From an uncultured Saprospiraceae bacterium (lineage in GTDB: Bacteria; Bacteroidota; Bacteroidia; Chitinophagales; Saprospiraceae), in NCBI GenBank assembly GCA_938016265.1, contig CALLWB010000008.1, positions 1 through 64,000 on the forward strand: a DNA stretch of 64,000 bases, read 5' to 3'. Of this stretch, positions 53,270 through 61,565 are shown piece by piece; position 1 is the first letter of the stretch; the number at the start of each line of letters is the position of its first letter. The position numbers and the translations under genes are program-made. The notes below the pieces were generated by a model. It was given only the letters and a program-made list of their open reading frames with translations. It searched no databases and was not told the origin of the DNA.

Positions 53270-53347
53270 TAAGACTCCTAGTAGCAAGTCAAACTCTTTC
53301 TACTGGAAGCCGGCCCAGTTCTACTTCTACCAACTACCTATAACCAA

Positions 53348-53480
53348 AAAAGATGTCGTTAGACTAAGTTACTTCGTCCACCAACTAAATGGGCATAGGA
53401 CTCTCTGAAAAGGGAGCGGGGTGCAAATCCCCAGCTGACGCGCCCAATATCTTAGTCGTTTGTTACTCTTTTATTGTTTC
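53348..53480 (+). ncRNA. Y RNA-like element F with degenerate tRNA-like insert
   Basis: Outer stem AAAAGA (53348) / TCTTTT (53467), GTCGTTA strand, perfect inner stem GACTAAG (53362) / CTTAGTC (53451), TTACTTCG, and 3' strand GTTTGTTAC. The insert is in normal tRNA order but lacks a D arm: TGGGC (53390) / GCCCA (53442), an anticodon-like hairpin CTCTC-TGAAAA-GGGAG, and a T arm GGGG-TGCAAAT-CCCC. It lies apart from the other five, after the 155-aa gene. Confidence 0.65.
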
Positions 53481-53559
53481 TAATTATTTCTTTAGATGAC
53501 GATTTGAAATTGATTCTCTTTTGATCCAACTTCTGTCAGGGAAGCACCAGGTTCTCTAA

Positions 53560-54600
53560 TCACTGCAATCCCTCCAACCGCTTAGCGATATTCCGAGTAC
53601 ACTCGATACAGATTTCTATAAATTTGGAAAGGGAATGGATATTAAACTGCATCCGGTGATCTAGCTTGGCTTCAAAAATAAACTGATTGGTTTTACCCAG
53701 ATTTTCAACACTGGCATTTGTTGGATCGGGTTTTCTTGTTCCTTCATTTTCTAGAAGCTGAAAGTCCAAAATGTCCTCCTGGTCTTGCAACTTAAAATCA
53801 CTTTTTTGGGGTTTCCTATTGATTAACTCGTCAAAGTTCCCAAATCCAAACGTGCACTTACTTACGCTAGAACAATCCATGATTTGGTTTTTGATTTCTT
53901 CTGTAAGCAAGTATTCAAACACCCCATCTGCAGAAGCTTGAAGAATAAAAGTGTCATCAAAATCAGGATCATCAATAAGGATATCTTCCGCTTGGCCAGG
54001 ATCATCCAATTGCGGGTACATAAAGAAAAAATGATTGTTTTCGTTCGGGCAGTTTATCGTAATCCGAACATGTTTCAAAGGCATTGTTTCCGGCAATTCC
54101 ATCAAAAATTTTCGACCATCTAACAATCCACTAACTTGATTAGACAATACCGCATCATTCGTAGAAGAATAATCAAATCCGTAGAGCGAACAAATACCAG
54201 ATATTTCCAAATTCATCACTCTTATTGGCTCCCGAAGTTCCCAAATTTTAATAAAATCAGAAATACCACTTCCTATGTTTTCAAAATGGAATAAGGTGAC
54301 GCTTTCTACATATTCACGGCCTTGGTAGAAATCTGCATATACCGTGTAGCCGTAAAAAAAGAGGTCATACCGATCTAGTTTGTCCTTGTATTGATGATCG
54401 TAGCTATAAATTTCGTGATAAAAGGCGTGTTCCTTTAATTCGCCATTTATAATTTTCGCAACGGCATGAGTGGTCAGGACAAATTCGCTTATTTTTTGTT
54501 TAAAGAAACCGGGTGTACTGACAGAAAGGGTCCACATAAGTTCTTCTCCCTTCTGGAAATTTTCACCAAATAATTCTTCAATATTTAAGTCTGCATCCAT
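53560..54600 (-). CDS. Hypothetical protein
   Basis: A 346-aa soluble protein with no signal peptide that I do not recognise. The N-terminal half is beta-rich (ELMWTLSVSTPGFFKQKISE, RYDLFFYGYTVYADFYQGRE). The middle has acidic stretches (DILIDDPDFDDTFIL), and the C-terminus is helical (MQFNIHSLSKFIEICIECTR). Leftward and monocistronic, convergent with RNA element F. No catalytic motif is apparent. Confidence 0.6.
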   Translation of the reverse strand: MDADLNIEELFGENFQKGEELMWTLSVSTPGFFKQKISEFVLTTHAVAKIINGELKEHAFYHEIYSYDHQYKDKLDRYDLFFYGYTVYADFYQGREYVESVTLFHFENIGSGISDFIKIWELREPIRVMNLEISGICSLYGFDYSSTNDAVLSNQVSGLLDGRKFLMELPETMPLKHVRITINCPNENNHFFFMYPQLDDPGQAEDILIDDPDFDDTFILQASADGVFEYLLTEEIKNQIMDCSSVSKCTFGFGNFDELINRKPQKSDFKLQDQEDILDFQLLENEGTRKPDPTNASVENLGKTNQFIFEAKLDHRMQFNIHSLSKFIEICIECTRNIAKRLEGLQ

Positions 54601-54862
54601 AGGCTAATTTGGGTTTTGGAAGTCGTTATATTTCCAATTTACGATCTTTTATCTGAACGAATTACATTTTCACCGAAACTGACCGTAAAACACTTACTTC
54701 CTGCCATTTGGGGATTAATATTTGGCAAAAGTCTTGCACAAGTTTCCTTACTACGTGCCCTTTACTATCATAAAAATATAAATGCATTCTAATCCTAAAC
54801 AATAAAATCAATTATTGTTATCTTACAGACTAGCTAGAGGTGACATTAAAATAGTCAATTGA
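54601..54862. other. Divergent intergenic region
   Basis: About 260 bp, AT-rich, between divergent hypothetical genes. A TCTGAACGAATTACA... stretch and a TTGTTATCTTACAGAC segment are the only notable features; no hairpin or repeat copy was found. Confidence 0.3.
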
Positions 54863-55768
54863 ATGAAAAAACGTAAAAATGGGAGTGGTAAAGAGACAAC
54901 TAGAGCTTCGGCAACACCAATCGAACAATCAAATACGTCTTCCAAGTCATTAATACCTCCAAAGTTACAGTTGTCCTGTTCGGGGCATCCCACGCATGAA
55001 AAGGAGGAAACAACAGGCAAAACGAGCACTGCATCAACAAAAGCAGCCGAAACCGACGGAATAACTACCATCGGTTCCACTACTACAGGTATAGCTACCG
55101 CAGGTCCAACAGAAAAGGGAGCAACTACAACTGGTGAAAAAACTACCGAAACAGCAGCCAAACCAGCAGCATCAGGAGATTCAAAATTTGAGCCAATCGA
55201 AGCCATTTTGAAACAAATTCCAACTGGTGTAGAGGCGCTTGCCCTATTAAAAAAATATGGTACCAAAGTAGAATTTAAAGCAGGTGGCGGTTCTTATTTT
55301 GACAGCAGTAAAAATAGTATGGTCATCGACTCTTCCAAATCCCCCGAACAAGCAGCGTTGACCTTTGTTCATGAAATCTACCATACCTATTATCACGAAG
55401 AAGGCTTAGTGGCCAATGCGCAAACTGAAAAAAAAGAAGAATATGTTAGTGGTGCGGTAAGAGAAGAAGCAGAAGGTACCGTAAAGTCAATCGAAGCAAA
55501 AATTGAACTGGAAGGGACTAAGGTAAATACGAAAGGATTGACATTTCCATTAGAAACGCAATACCGAACGGTCTACGACAAAATCATAAAAGATGGGACG
55601 AAGGACGGTAAACCAGCAGATGAGGCACTAATCAAAACCGCAAAAGAGAAAGGACTGGAACGAGTGATCAAGGGATTTATGGATGGAGAAGTTGTCACCT
55701 CAAATACTGGAGCATCTTATGCGAAATACTATGGCGACTACTGGGACAAAGTCAATCCAAAAAAGTAA
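54863..55768 (+). CDS. Putative zincin metallopeptidase with low-complexity leader
   Basis: A 301-aa protein with no classical signal peptide. Residues 1-105 are Thr/Ser/Glu/Lys-rich low complexity and include SLIPPKLQLSCSGHPTHEKE, reminiscent of leaders on payloads of extracellular contractile injection systems. Residues ~110-301 form a compact domain with HEIYHTYYHEE (HExxH at 170-174) and acidic helices downstream (EEYVSGAVREEAEGTVKSIE), fitting a zinc peptidase with a third ligand Glu. The next gene, 9 nt on, encodes a possible lipoprotein. A toxin or effector role is inference; no injection system gene is in the window. Confidence 0.55.
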   Translation: MKKRKNGSGKETTRASATPIEQSNTSSKSLIPPKLQLSCSGHPTHEKEETTGKTSTASTKAAETDGITTIGSTTTGIATAGPTEKGATTTGEKTTETAAKPAASGDSKFEPIEAILKQIPTGVEALALLKKYGTKVEFKAGGGSYFDSSKNSMVIDSSKSPEQAALTFVHEIYHTYYHEEGLVANAQTEKKEEYVSGAVREEAEGTVKSIEAKIELEGTKVNTKGLTFPLETQYRTVYDKIIKDGTKDGKPADEALIKTAKEKGLERVIKGFMDGEVVTSNTGASYAKYYGDYWDKVNPKK

Positions 55769-55777
55769 ACACAAAAA

Positions 55778-56443
55778 ATGTCAAAACTATTTTTCTTAGG
55801 AATAATATTAACTGGATTAGTAGCCGAAAAAAGTTGTACAATGAGTCAAGATAAGCAATCTGATTTTTTAGAAGTGTTAAAAAGAACGAACGAATATTTC
55901 ACGAATATCGACAGCGCCCTTCTGGAGATCAAGCAATTGGACCTCCCATCGTCAAATGGCTATGAGGTACATCAGGTGACACATTTTATGCCTCGTCGCC
56001 CACGTCAGTTCATTTTTGCTTTTGACGGTGTATCTGAAATCACTTCTGTAGCAGAAAATAAAGATAACTTTTTTGATATCGTAAAAAAAGCAAACATAGA
56101 TCTTCAAACGACTGCAGATGCCCAACAGTTTATTCATACTTTTTTTGAAGTCGTCCGCAGTCAGTCCACGCTTAGTTATATCCTGCATTCAGCTAAGGAT
56201 ATCAAGTTTCGACCTAACCTAGAAGGGGAATCTGCTCTTTTGAGGGATTCATTAATTGCTAGTGGTGAGGAAACGGATTATGGGATGCAAATTACTAAAA
56301 AGGAAGAAGGGTTTGAGTTCGCATATTTCGTTATTGTCGGCGATCGGTTGGAGCGGCATTTTGGTCAATTGTCCAAGAACGGTTTGATTGAAGTGGAAAA
56401 GGAGTTGGTGCAAGAAGGCGTGCCTACTGTTTATAGTTATTAA
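55778..56443 (+). CDS. Exported or lipoprotein-like partner protein
   Basis: A 221-aa protein with a hydrophobic N-terminus (LFFLGIILTGLVAEKSC) that could be a signal peptide with a weak lipobox ending at Cys 20. The mature part is soluble, mixed helix/strand (FLEVLKRTNEYFTNIDSALL, ITKKEEGFEFAYFVIVGDRL). No family recognised. It starts 9 nt after the putative zincin gene, so the two are co-expressed; an immunity or chaperone role for that neighbour is plausible but unproven. Confidence 0.5.
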   Translation: MSKLFFLGIILTGLVAEKSCTMSQDKQSDFLEVLKRTNEYFTNIDSALLEIKQLDLPSSNGYEVHQVTHFMPRRPRQFIFAFDGVSEITSVAENKDNFFDIVKKANIDLQTTADAQQFIHTFFEVVRSQSTLSYILHSAKDIKFRPNLEGESALLRDSLIASGEETDYGMQITKKEEGFEFAYFVIVGDRLERHFGQLSKNGLIEVEKELVQEGVPTVYSY

Positions 56444-56499
56444 CCTACTATTTCCAAATTCTCAGCAGGTTACGATCTTTCCAAATTCAAGCCTTAGAT

Positions 56500-57249
56500 T
56501 TACCGAAACTGATCCAAAAACGCTTGTTTCCGACCATTTGACACCTGTATTTGCACCTCATTTTCTAGTACGACCGTGCCTCCTTTCCCCTTCACATACC
56601 GCTTTACATAATCCAGATTGATCAAATGTGAACGGTGCACTCTGTAAAACCCGTACTCTTTCAAATGGTCTTCATAGAATTTCAACTTCCTACAAATCAA
56701 CGCTTTTTTTCCACTGACAAAATGAAAACAAGTGAAGTTGTCATTTGCCTCACAGTATACTACTTCAGTGAGTTTGACGACTTCAAAACCATCCATCAAC
56801 GGTAGCGCGATCTTGTGGTTTTGAGACTTTTTTGAAGCCATGTTTTCTAGGAGAATCTGTGTGTGGTTGATTTGTTCTTCGCTTCGCATACGTTCCTCCG
56901 CTTTGTCCACGGCAAGTATCAGTTCGTCAATATCCATTGGCTTCAAAATATAGTGCACCGCCGACTGATTAAATGCCTGGACGGCATATTGGCTGTAGGC
57001 AGTAATAAAAATCACTTGAAAATTGATGTCGTCAAATTGTTCGAGTAGGTCAAATGCATTGCCATACGGCATTTCGATATCCAGAAAAACCAGGTGCGGC
57101 TCGTGCTCCTCAATGGCTTTTTTTGCTTCCTGAATATTGCTGCACTCTGCAACGATTTTGACCTTTGGGGTGTATTTGGCGGTGTAGTTTCTGAGAATCT
57201 CCCGACTGTCCTGTTCGTCATCGACGATGATTGCGTTTATTTTTTTCAT
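56500..57249 (-). CDS. LytTR-family response regulator
   Basis: A 249-aa regulator. The receiver domain (~1-120) has the acidic pair VDDE, the phospho-acceptor Asp in HLVFLDIEMPYGNAFDLL, and the switch Lys in HYILKPMDIDEL. A LytTR DNA-binding domain fills the C-terminus (ALPLMDGFEVVKLTEVVYCE, FYRVHRSHLINLDYVKRYVK). Its start overlaps the stop of the sensor kinase gene by 4 nt (ATGA), so they are a translationally coupled two-component pair. Targets are unknown. Confidence 0.95.
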   Translation of the reverse strand: MKKINAIIVDDEQDSREILRNYTAKYTPKVKIVAECSNIQEAKKAIEEHEPHLVFLDIEMPYGNAFDLLEQFDDINFQVIFITAYSQYAVQAFNQSAVHYILKPMDIDELILAVDKAEERMRSEEQINHTQILLENMASKKSQNHKIALPLMDGFEVVKLTEVVYCEANDNFTCFHFVSGKKALICRKLKFYEDHLKEYGFYRVHRSHLINLDYVKRYVKGKGGTVVLENEVQIQVSNGRKQAFLDQFR

Positions 57250-59153
57250 GAGGTAGGATTGTTCGGGATTTTAATACTGACAAAAGTACCTACATCTGTT
57301 TGATCATTGAAGGCATTCGTGATCTCAATCGCGTAATTTTTGGCGTAAATATCATTGATCAGTTCGATGCGTTTATCTACATTTTTTAGGCCGGTGCTTT
57401 CGTATTGTTTTTGGTTTTTTGTTTTCAGTGCTTTCGATTTTTCACGCCCAATACCGTTGTCTGTTATTTTGATTTTCAGATGATCGGTTTCGCTGGTGAT
57501 GTCAACGGTCAATTGTCCTTTGGTTTCTTTGTAGCGGAGGCCGTGCCAGACTGCATTTTCGATAAACGGCTGAATAAGCATTGGGGGAATATCCAGTGAA
57601 TTATAGTCTACCTCTTCTTCCTTATTAATCACATAATCAAACTTGTCTCTAAACCGTGCATGCTCCAATTTGAGGTACAGTTCAATCAGCTCAATTTCTT
57701 CTTCAAAGGAGATAAAATCTTTTTGTGAATAATCCAATACTATTCGCATCAGTTTGGAGAAATTGGCTAGAAATTTATTGGCCGCTTTTTCATCATTTTT
57801 AGAAATGTAATTGTTCACACTATTCAGGGCATTAAAAATGAAATGTGGGTTCATCTGCGTCCGCAAAGACTTCAACAAAAGCAAGGAGTTTGCCTTCCGT
57901 TTCGCCTTGACATTCCGCATAATAAAATAAAAAGAAACCAGCGCTCCTAGCAGCAACAAACCTAATAAACCAGTTACATATTTTTGATTTTTAAGCTGTT
58001 GCTTCAGCAGTTCTTCCTGCTTCTCTTCTATCTTTATGTCCTTGTTGAGGATATCAATTTTAGCCTGATCTTTTAGTATTTCCAGCTTCTTTTCCAGCTC
58101 CATACGTTTGTTCTGATTCGATTTATCGATGGCCAGGTCATACTCTTTGTAGTTTCGATCTGCTTCATCAAAAGCCCCTCTTTGTTGGCTGATTTCTGCT
58201 GCTTTTTTGAACACCTTTGCTGTTTGTTCTTGATTTGTTTGATTGGTGGTGAGTGATTTGGTGGTGAGGATTAAGGTTTCGGCCTCATCGATTTCTCCAT
58301 TTTCCAAGTAGAGATTTGCCAATTCCAATTGCTCTTTGATGATGGATTGCTTGGAAAAATTTCGTTGATTTTTGAATTTAACATTATCTCGTCTTAGCGC
58401 TATTTTTTCATCAATATTGCTCAGATTCGCTAGTATATTATCGTTCGCCAATTCTACATTTCTGAAAGAATTTTCATTGTACGAAGAAGTTGGAAATGTA
58501 TTTAATGAATTGAAGTAAAACTCTTTTGCTTTGTCTAGTTCCTCCGTATTGGAGAAGACCAAGGATTTTTTTGCTTCCACATTTGAAAGAGAAATACTGT
58601 CCAGAAAGCCTTCCCATCCCTTGTCTATAGTGCTGAATATTGCAATACTTTTCTCATAATCTTTCTTGAAATAAGCGACATCTGCCCGACCGATTTCACA
58701 TTGGAGTCTTGTCGATTTATTGGTGGAGAACTTTAAGCATTTAACAAACTCTTGTTCGGCAGATTTAGCATTCCCTCCTTCCAAACTTAACCGTCCAATA
58801 GCCAGGTGATTTTGAGCCCGGAGTTCCATCAATTTTGTTTTTTCCAGAATGCGGCGGGCCTGTTCGTACCGTTGTAGCGCGAGTTTTTTCTGATCAATTT
58901 CTTCGTAGATATTTCCTAGCAGCATATATGCTTCAGCTTCCCGGCCCGGATCATAGATTTTTTTTCTTTTGGATTCTATGACGGACTCGATGAGTTTGAT
59001 GGCTTTATTTGGGTCACTTGACTTAAGGTTTCGAGCACGATCCAATGTAGTCGGCACCTTCGATTCTACCTTCTCCTTATATTTTTGCGCAAGCAAGGCA
59101 CTCCCGCAAAAAACGAGCAAAAGTAGTGTGAATATGGACTTCTTATCAATCAT
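57246..59153 (-). CDS. TPR-containing LytS-type sensor histidine kinase
   Basis: A 635-aa protein from the ATG at 59153 (MIDKKSIFTLLLLVFCGSAL, a signal peptide); an upstream TTG adds three residues and is less likely. TPR repeats occupy the periplasmic ~30-340, a coiled coil precedes a single membrane helix (VTGLLGLLLLGALVSFYFIM, about 398-417), and a His_kinase domain carries the phospho-acceptor in LRTQMNPHFIFNALNSVNNY. The HATPase (KITDNGIGREKS, STGLKNVDKRIELI) ends it. It signals to the overlapping LytTR regulator. Confidence 0.93.
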   Translation of the reverse strand: MIDKKSIFTLLLLVFCGSALLAQKYKEKVESKVPTTLDRARNLKSSDPNKAIKLIESVIESKRKKIYDPGREAEAYMLLGNIYEEIDQKKLALQRYEQARRILEKTKLMELRAQNHLAIGRLSLEGGNAKSAEQEFVKCLKFSTNKSTRLQCEIGRADVAYFKKDYEKSIAIFSTIDKGWEGFLDSISLSNVEAKKSLVFSNTEELDKAKEFYFNSLNTFPTSSYNENSFRNVELANDNILANLSNIDEKIALRRDNVKFKNQRNFSKQSIIKEQLELANLYLENGEIDEAETLILTTKSLTTNQTNQEQTAKVFKKAAEISQQRGAFDEADRNYKEYDLAIDKSNQNKRMELEKKLEILKDQAKIDILNKDIKIEEKQEELLKQQLKNQKYVTGLLGLLLLGALVSFYFIMRNVKAKRKANSLLLLKSLRTQMNPHFIFNALNSVNNYISKNDEKAANKFLANFSKLMRIVLDYSQKDFISFEEEIELIELYLKLEHARFRDKFDYVINKEEEVDYNSLDIPPMLIQPFIENAVWHGLRYKETKGQLTVDITSETDHLKIKITDNGIGREKSKALKTKNQKQYESTGLKNVDKRIELINDIYAKNYAIEITNAFNDQTDVGTFVSIKIPNNPTS

Positions 59154-59337
59154 TACCAACAAAGATAAGATACTTTTAGAATTGTGTATTCCGTAAAAAA
59201 GTGATTTTTGACAGCTTCACAAAGTCAACGGGTGCACTCACCATCTCAGAAGACCAGGTACTACAGTCTAGCTTTTAATTCTTCTTTTTTTGAAAGAGAT
59301 TTGAAGTAATTATTCATCAAAAAATAATCTTAAAATT

Positions 59338-60507
59338 ATGAGAAAGTCCACGACCATATTTATTACTTTTTTACTGGGAATCGCCCTGTATCTTAACTTC
59401 AGTTTGCCCTTTACATTTGTAGAAAGTTTCAAGAGCTGGGCTTTCAACAAAACAGAAACCAAGGACCCTGCAAGCACTGTGCAAATCGCGCTTCTGCTAG
59501 ACACCAGCAGCTCTATGAGCGGATTGATCGAACAAGCAAAATCCCAACTATGGAAAATCGTCAACGAACTCAACAACGCAGAACACAGCAATCAAACACC
59601 CAATCTGGAAATTGCCTTGTATGAATATGGCAACTCCCGATTAGCCCAAAGCACTGGATATATTGAGCAGGTAGTTCCTTTTACCAGAGACATGGATTTG
59701 GTGTCGGAGCACTTGTTTGCGCTTACGACCAATGGCGGAGACGAATATTGTGGACAGGTCATAAACACCGCTTTAGAGGATTTACAATGGAGTCCAAAAT
59801 CGAGTGATTTGAAGTTGATTTATATCGCAGGCAACGAAAGTTTTAACCAAGGAAGCTTCCCCTTCTCCACGGCTTGCAAAAAAGCAAAAGATAGAGACGT
59901 CATTGTCAACACCATTTTCTGCGGCGACCAAAAACAAGGCCTCGAAATGGCCTGGAATCAAGGGGCAACTCAAGGAGGCGGCAACTTCATGAATATCGAC
60001 CAAAACTCCGTCACCAAATACATAGACACCCCTTTCGACGACCAAATTGCTACCTTAAATGACGAGCTAAACAACACCTACATTTCCTACGGAAAAAGAG
60101 GCGCAGAATTAAAAGGTAATCAAACAAAGCAAGACAGCAACGCCAGCTTTTACAGCAAAGCAAACAAAGTAGACAGAGCCGTTTTTAAAAGCTCTAAAAA
60201 CTACGACAATGAAAAATGGGATTATGTAGACGCCTACAAAAAGAACAAAAAAATCCTCAAAGACAAATCCAAAACCCCAGCAGCATTCAGAGGAAAAAGC
60301 AAAGAAGAAATTGAAAAATTAGTCCAGCAAAAAGCGACAGAACGCAAACGTATTCAAAATCAAATCAAAACATTAGATAAAGATAGAAGAGGCTACATCG
60401 CCAAGGAGAAAAGCAAAATGGCGAAAGAAGACACTAGCCTCGAAAGTAGCGTTGTTGCTACGGTAAAGGATCAGGCTCGGAAGAAGGGTTATAAATTTAA
60501 GAAGTAA
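59338..60507 (+). CDS. von Willebrand factor A domain protein
   Basis: A 389-aa protein with an N-terminal hydrophobic segment (TIFITFLLGIALYLNFSLPF), probably a signal or anchor. The VWA domain (about 45-255) has an intact MIDAS (ALLLDTSSSMSG), a threonine-containing loop and DEYCGQVINT, and two cysteines near FSTACKK and IFCGDQ. The C-terminal ~120 residues are lysine-rich and helical, likely coiled coil (EEIEKLVQQKATERKRIQNQ). It probably assembles a periplasmic metal-dependent protein complex; no AAA ATPase partner is adjacent. Confidence 0.8.
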   Translation: MRKSTTIFITFLLGIALYLNFSLPFTFVESFKSWAFNKTETKDPASTVQIALLLDTSSSMSGLIEQAKSQLWKIVNELNNAEHSNQTPNLEIALYEYGNSRLAQSTGYIEQVVPFTRDMDLVSEHLFALTTNGGDEYCGQVINTALEDLQWSPKSSDLKLIYIAGNESFNQGSFPFSTACKKAKDRDVIVNTIFCGDQKQGLEMAWNQGATQGGGNFMNIDQNSVTKYIDTPFDDQIATLNDELNNTYISYGKRGAELKGNQTKQDSNASFYSKANKVDRAVFKSSKNYDNEKWDYVDAYKKNKKILKDKSKTPAAFRGKSKEEIEKLVQQKATERKRIQNQIKTLDKDRRGYIAKEKSKMAKEDTSLESSVVATVKDQARKKGYKFKK

Positions 60508-60514
60508 GAGGTAG

Positions 60515-60552
60515 AGAGCGACTCGTTTTGCACCAGCAAAACGAGTCGCTCT
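60515..60552. repeat. Dispersed palindrome with 17-bp arms
   Basis: AGAGCGACTCGTTTTGC (60515) and GCAAAACGAGTCGCTCT (60536) are perfect arms around ACCA, 7 bp after the VWA stop. GTAG and CTAC flank them. This is the clearest copy of the GTTTTGC/GCAAAAC family. The remainder of the spacer to 60846 contains one terminator and no gene. Confidence 0.85.
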
Positions 60553-60581
60553 ACTCCATACCTTCTACCAAAGCCCTCTAC

Positions 60582-60617
60582 AAAAAAAAGCACCAAAACT
60601 CTTTAGCATTGGTGCTT
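60582..60617 (-). terminator. Rho-independent terminator
   Basis: AAGCACCAA/TTGGTGCTT with a 12-nt loop. The minus strand then has seven or more T, so it fits the leftward histidine-phosphatase transcript, though 230 bp from its stop. The plus-strand side (TTCTT) is weaker. Confidence 0.65.
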
Positions 60618-60846
60618 CTTAGGGAAAAAACAGTATTAATACAGTTAAGATGATCTATTACCCTAAACCAATTTTTAATACCATAAGAATAATACCCTAA
60701 AGATGGCCCAACCAAAGTATGAAATCAAGAAATAAGGGATCGTTTCCTATGTTTAGGAAATGTTTGGAAAATATTGAGCGAAAACCCACTCCTACATTCT
60801 CGCATTCATACATTCTAGCATTCGCTCCTTCTCGCATTAAAACTCC

Positions 60847-61563
60847 CTAAACCAAAGTAATCATCTCCTTATCCGTCAAATGCGGCAACCGATTAAACCC
60901 ATTCAATGTAAACCGATCACCAGACACCAAAAAATCAGTCATCGAACTGTTATTGACAATAGAATTCAACTCCAAAATCTTCTCCGCCTGCAGCCCCAAA
61001 TTAGAACCAACAATAGAAGAAATTGTTCCTCCAGAAGTAAATACGCCAACCGTTTCTCCTACTTGTATTGAACTTTTTATTTGCTGGACACCAGCCGCCA
61101 CTTTCTCATTGAAAGCAGGCCAGGACTCCACTTCCTGAGTGATCTCATCCAATTCTCCAGTCACCCATTTCCGAAGGACTATTTCATATATTTTGAAGTA
61201 CGTTCTGCCAGTTGCATTTCCGTCCTTGGTTTGATTGACGAGTTCCATCAGTTTTGGGTCCTGTTCCAACAAAAAGGGCATTGCTTGTTCGACGACTGCA
61301 GGGCCGTGATGTTCTTCCATCTCAATTACCGTTTCAATAGGTGGGATGTCCAAGCCATTGGCGGTAAAAACGGCATGCACAATTTCAGCAGTTTGCTGTT
61401 GTCGCACCAACGGGCCAGCATAAATTCGATCAAAGTGCGGTCCAAAAGCAACCAAATGCTCTCCTAGTCGTTTTGCTTGTGCTTCCCCTTTATTCGAAAG
61501 CAGGTCATAGTTTTCCTGCATAAAAGAAGCTTGTCCATGGCGGATAAATATCAGTTTACTCAT
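60847..61563 (-). CDS. Histidine phosphatase family protein
   Basis: A 238-aa protein of the phosphoglycerate mutase-like superfamily with the phospho-acceptor motif LIFIRHGQAS (His 8 or 9), NKGEAQAKRLGEHL and the arginine in YAGPLVRQQQTAEI. The usual second catalytic histidine (SHGG) is replaced: the segment reads VFTSGGTISSIVG. Subgroups with TSGG are known, so it is not necessarily inactive. The start lies 2 nt after the aldo/keto reductase stop, an operon. The substrate is unknown. Confidence 0.85.
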   Translation of the reverse strand: MSKLIFIRHGQASFMQENYDLLSNKGEAQAKRLGEHLVAFGPHFDRIYAGPLVRQQQTAEIVHAVFTANGLDIPPIETVIEMEEHHGPAVVEQAMPFLLEQDPKLMELVNQTKDGNATGRTYFKIYEIVLRKWVTGELDEITQEVESWPAFNEKVAAGVQQIKSSIQVGETVGVFTSGGTISSIVGSNLGLQAEKILELNSIVNNSSMTDFLVSGDRFTLNGFNRLPHLTDKEMITLV

Positions 61564-61565
61564 AA

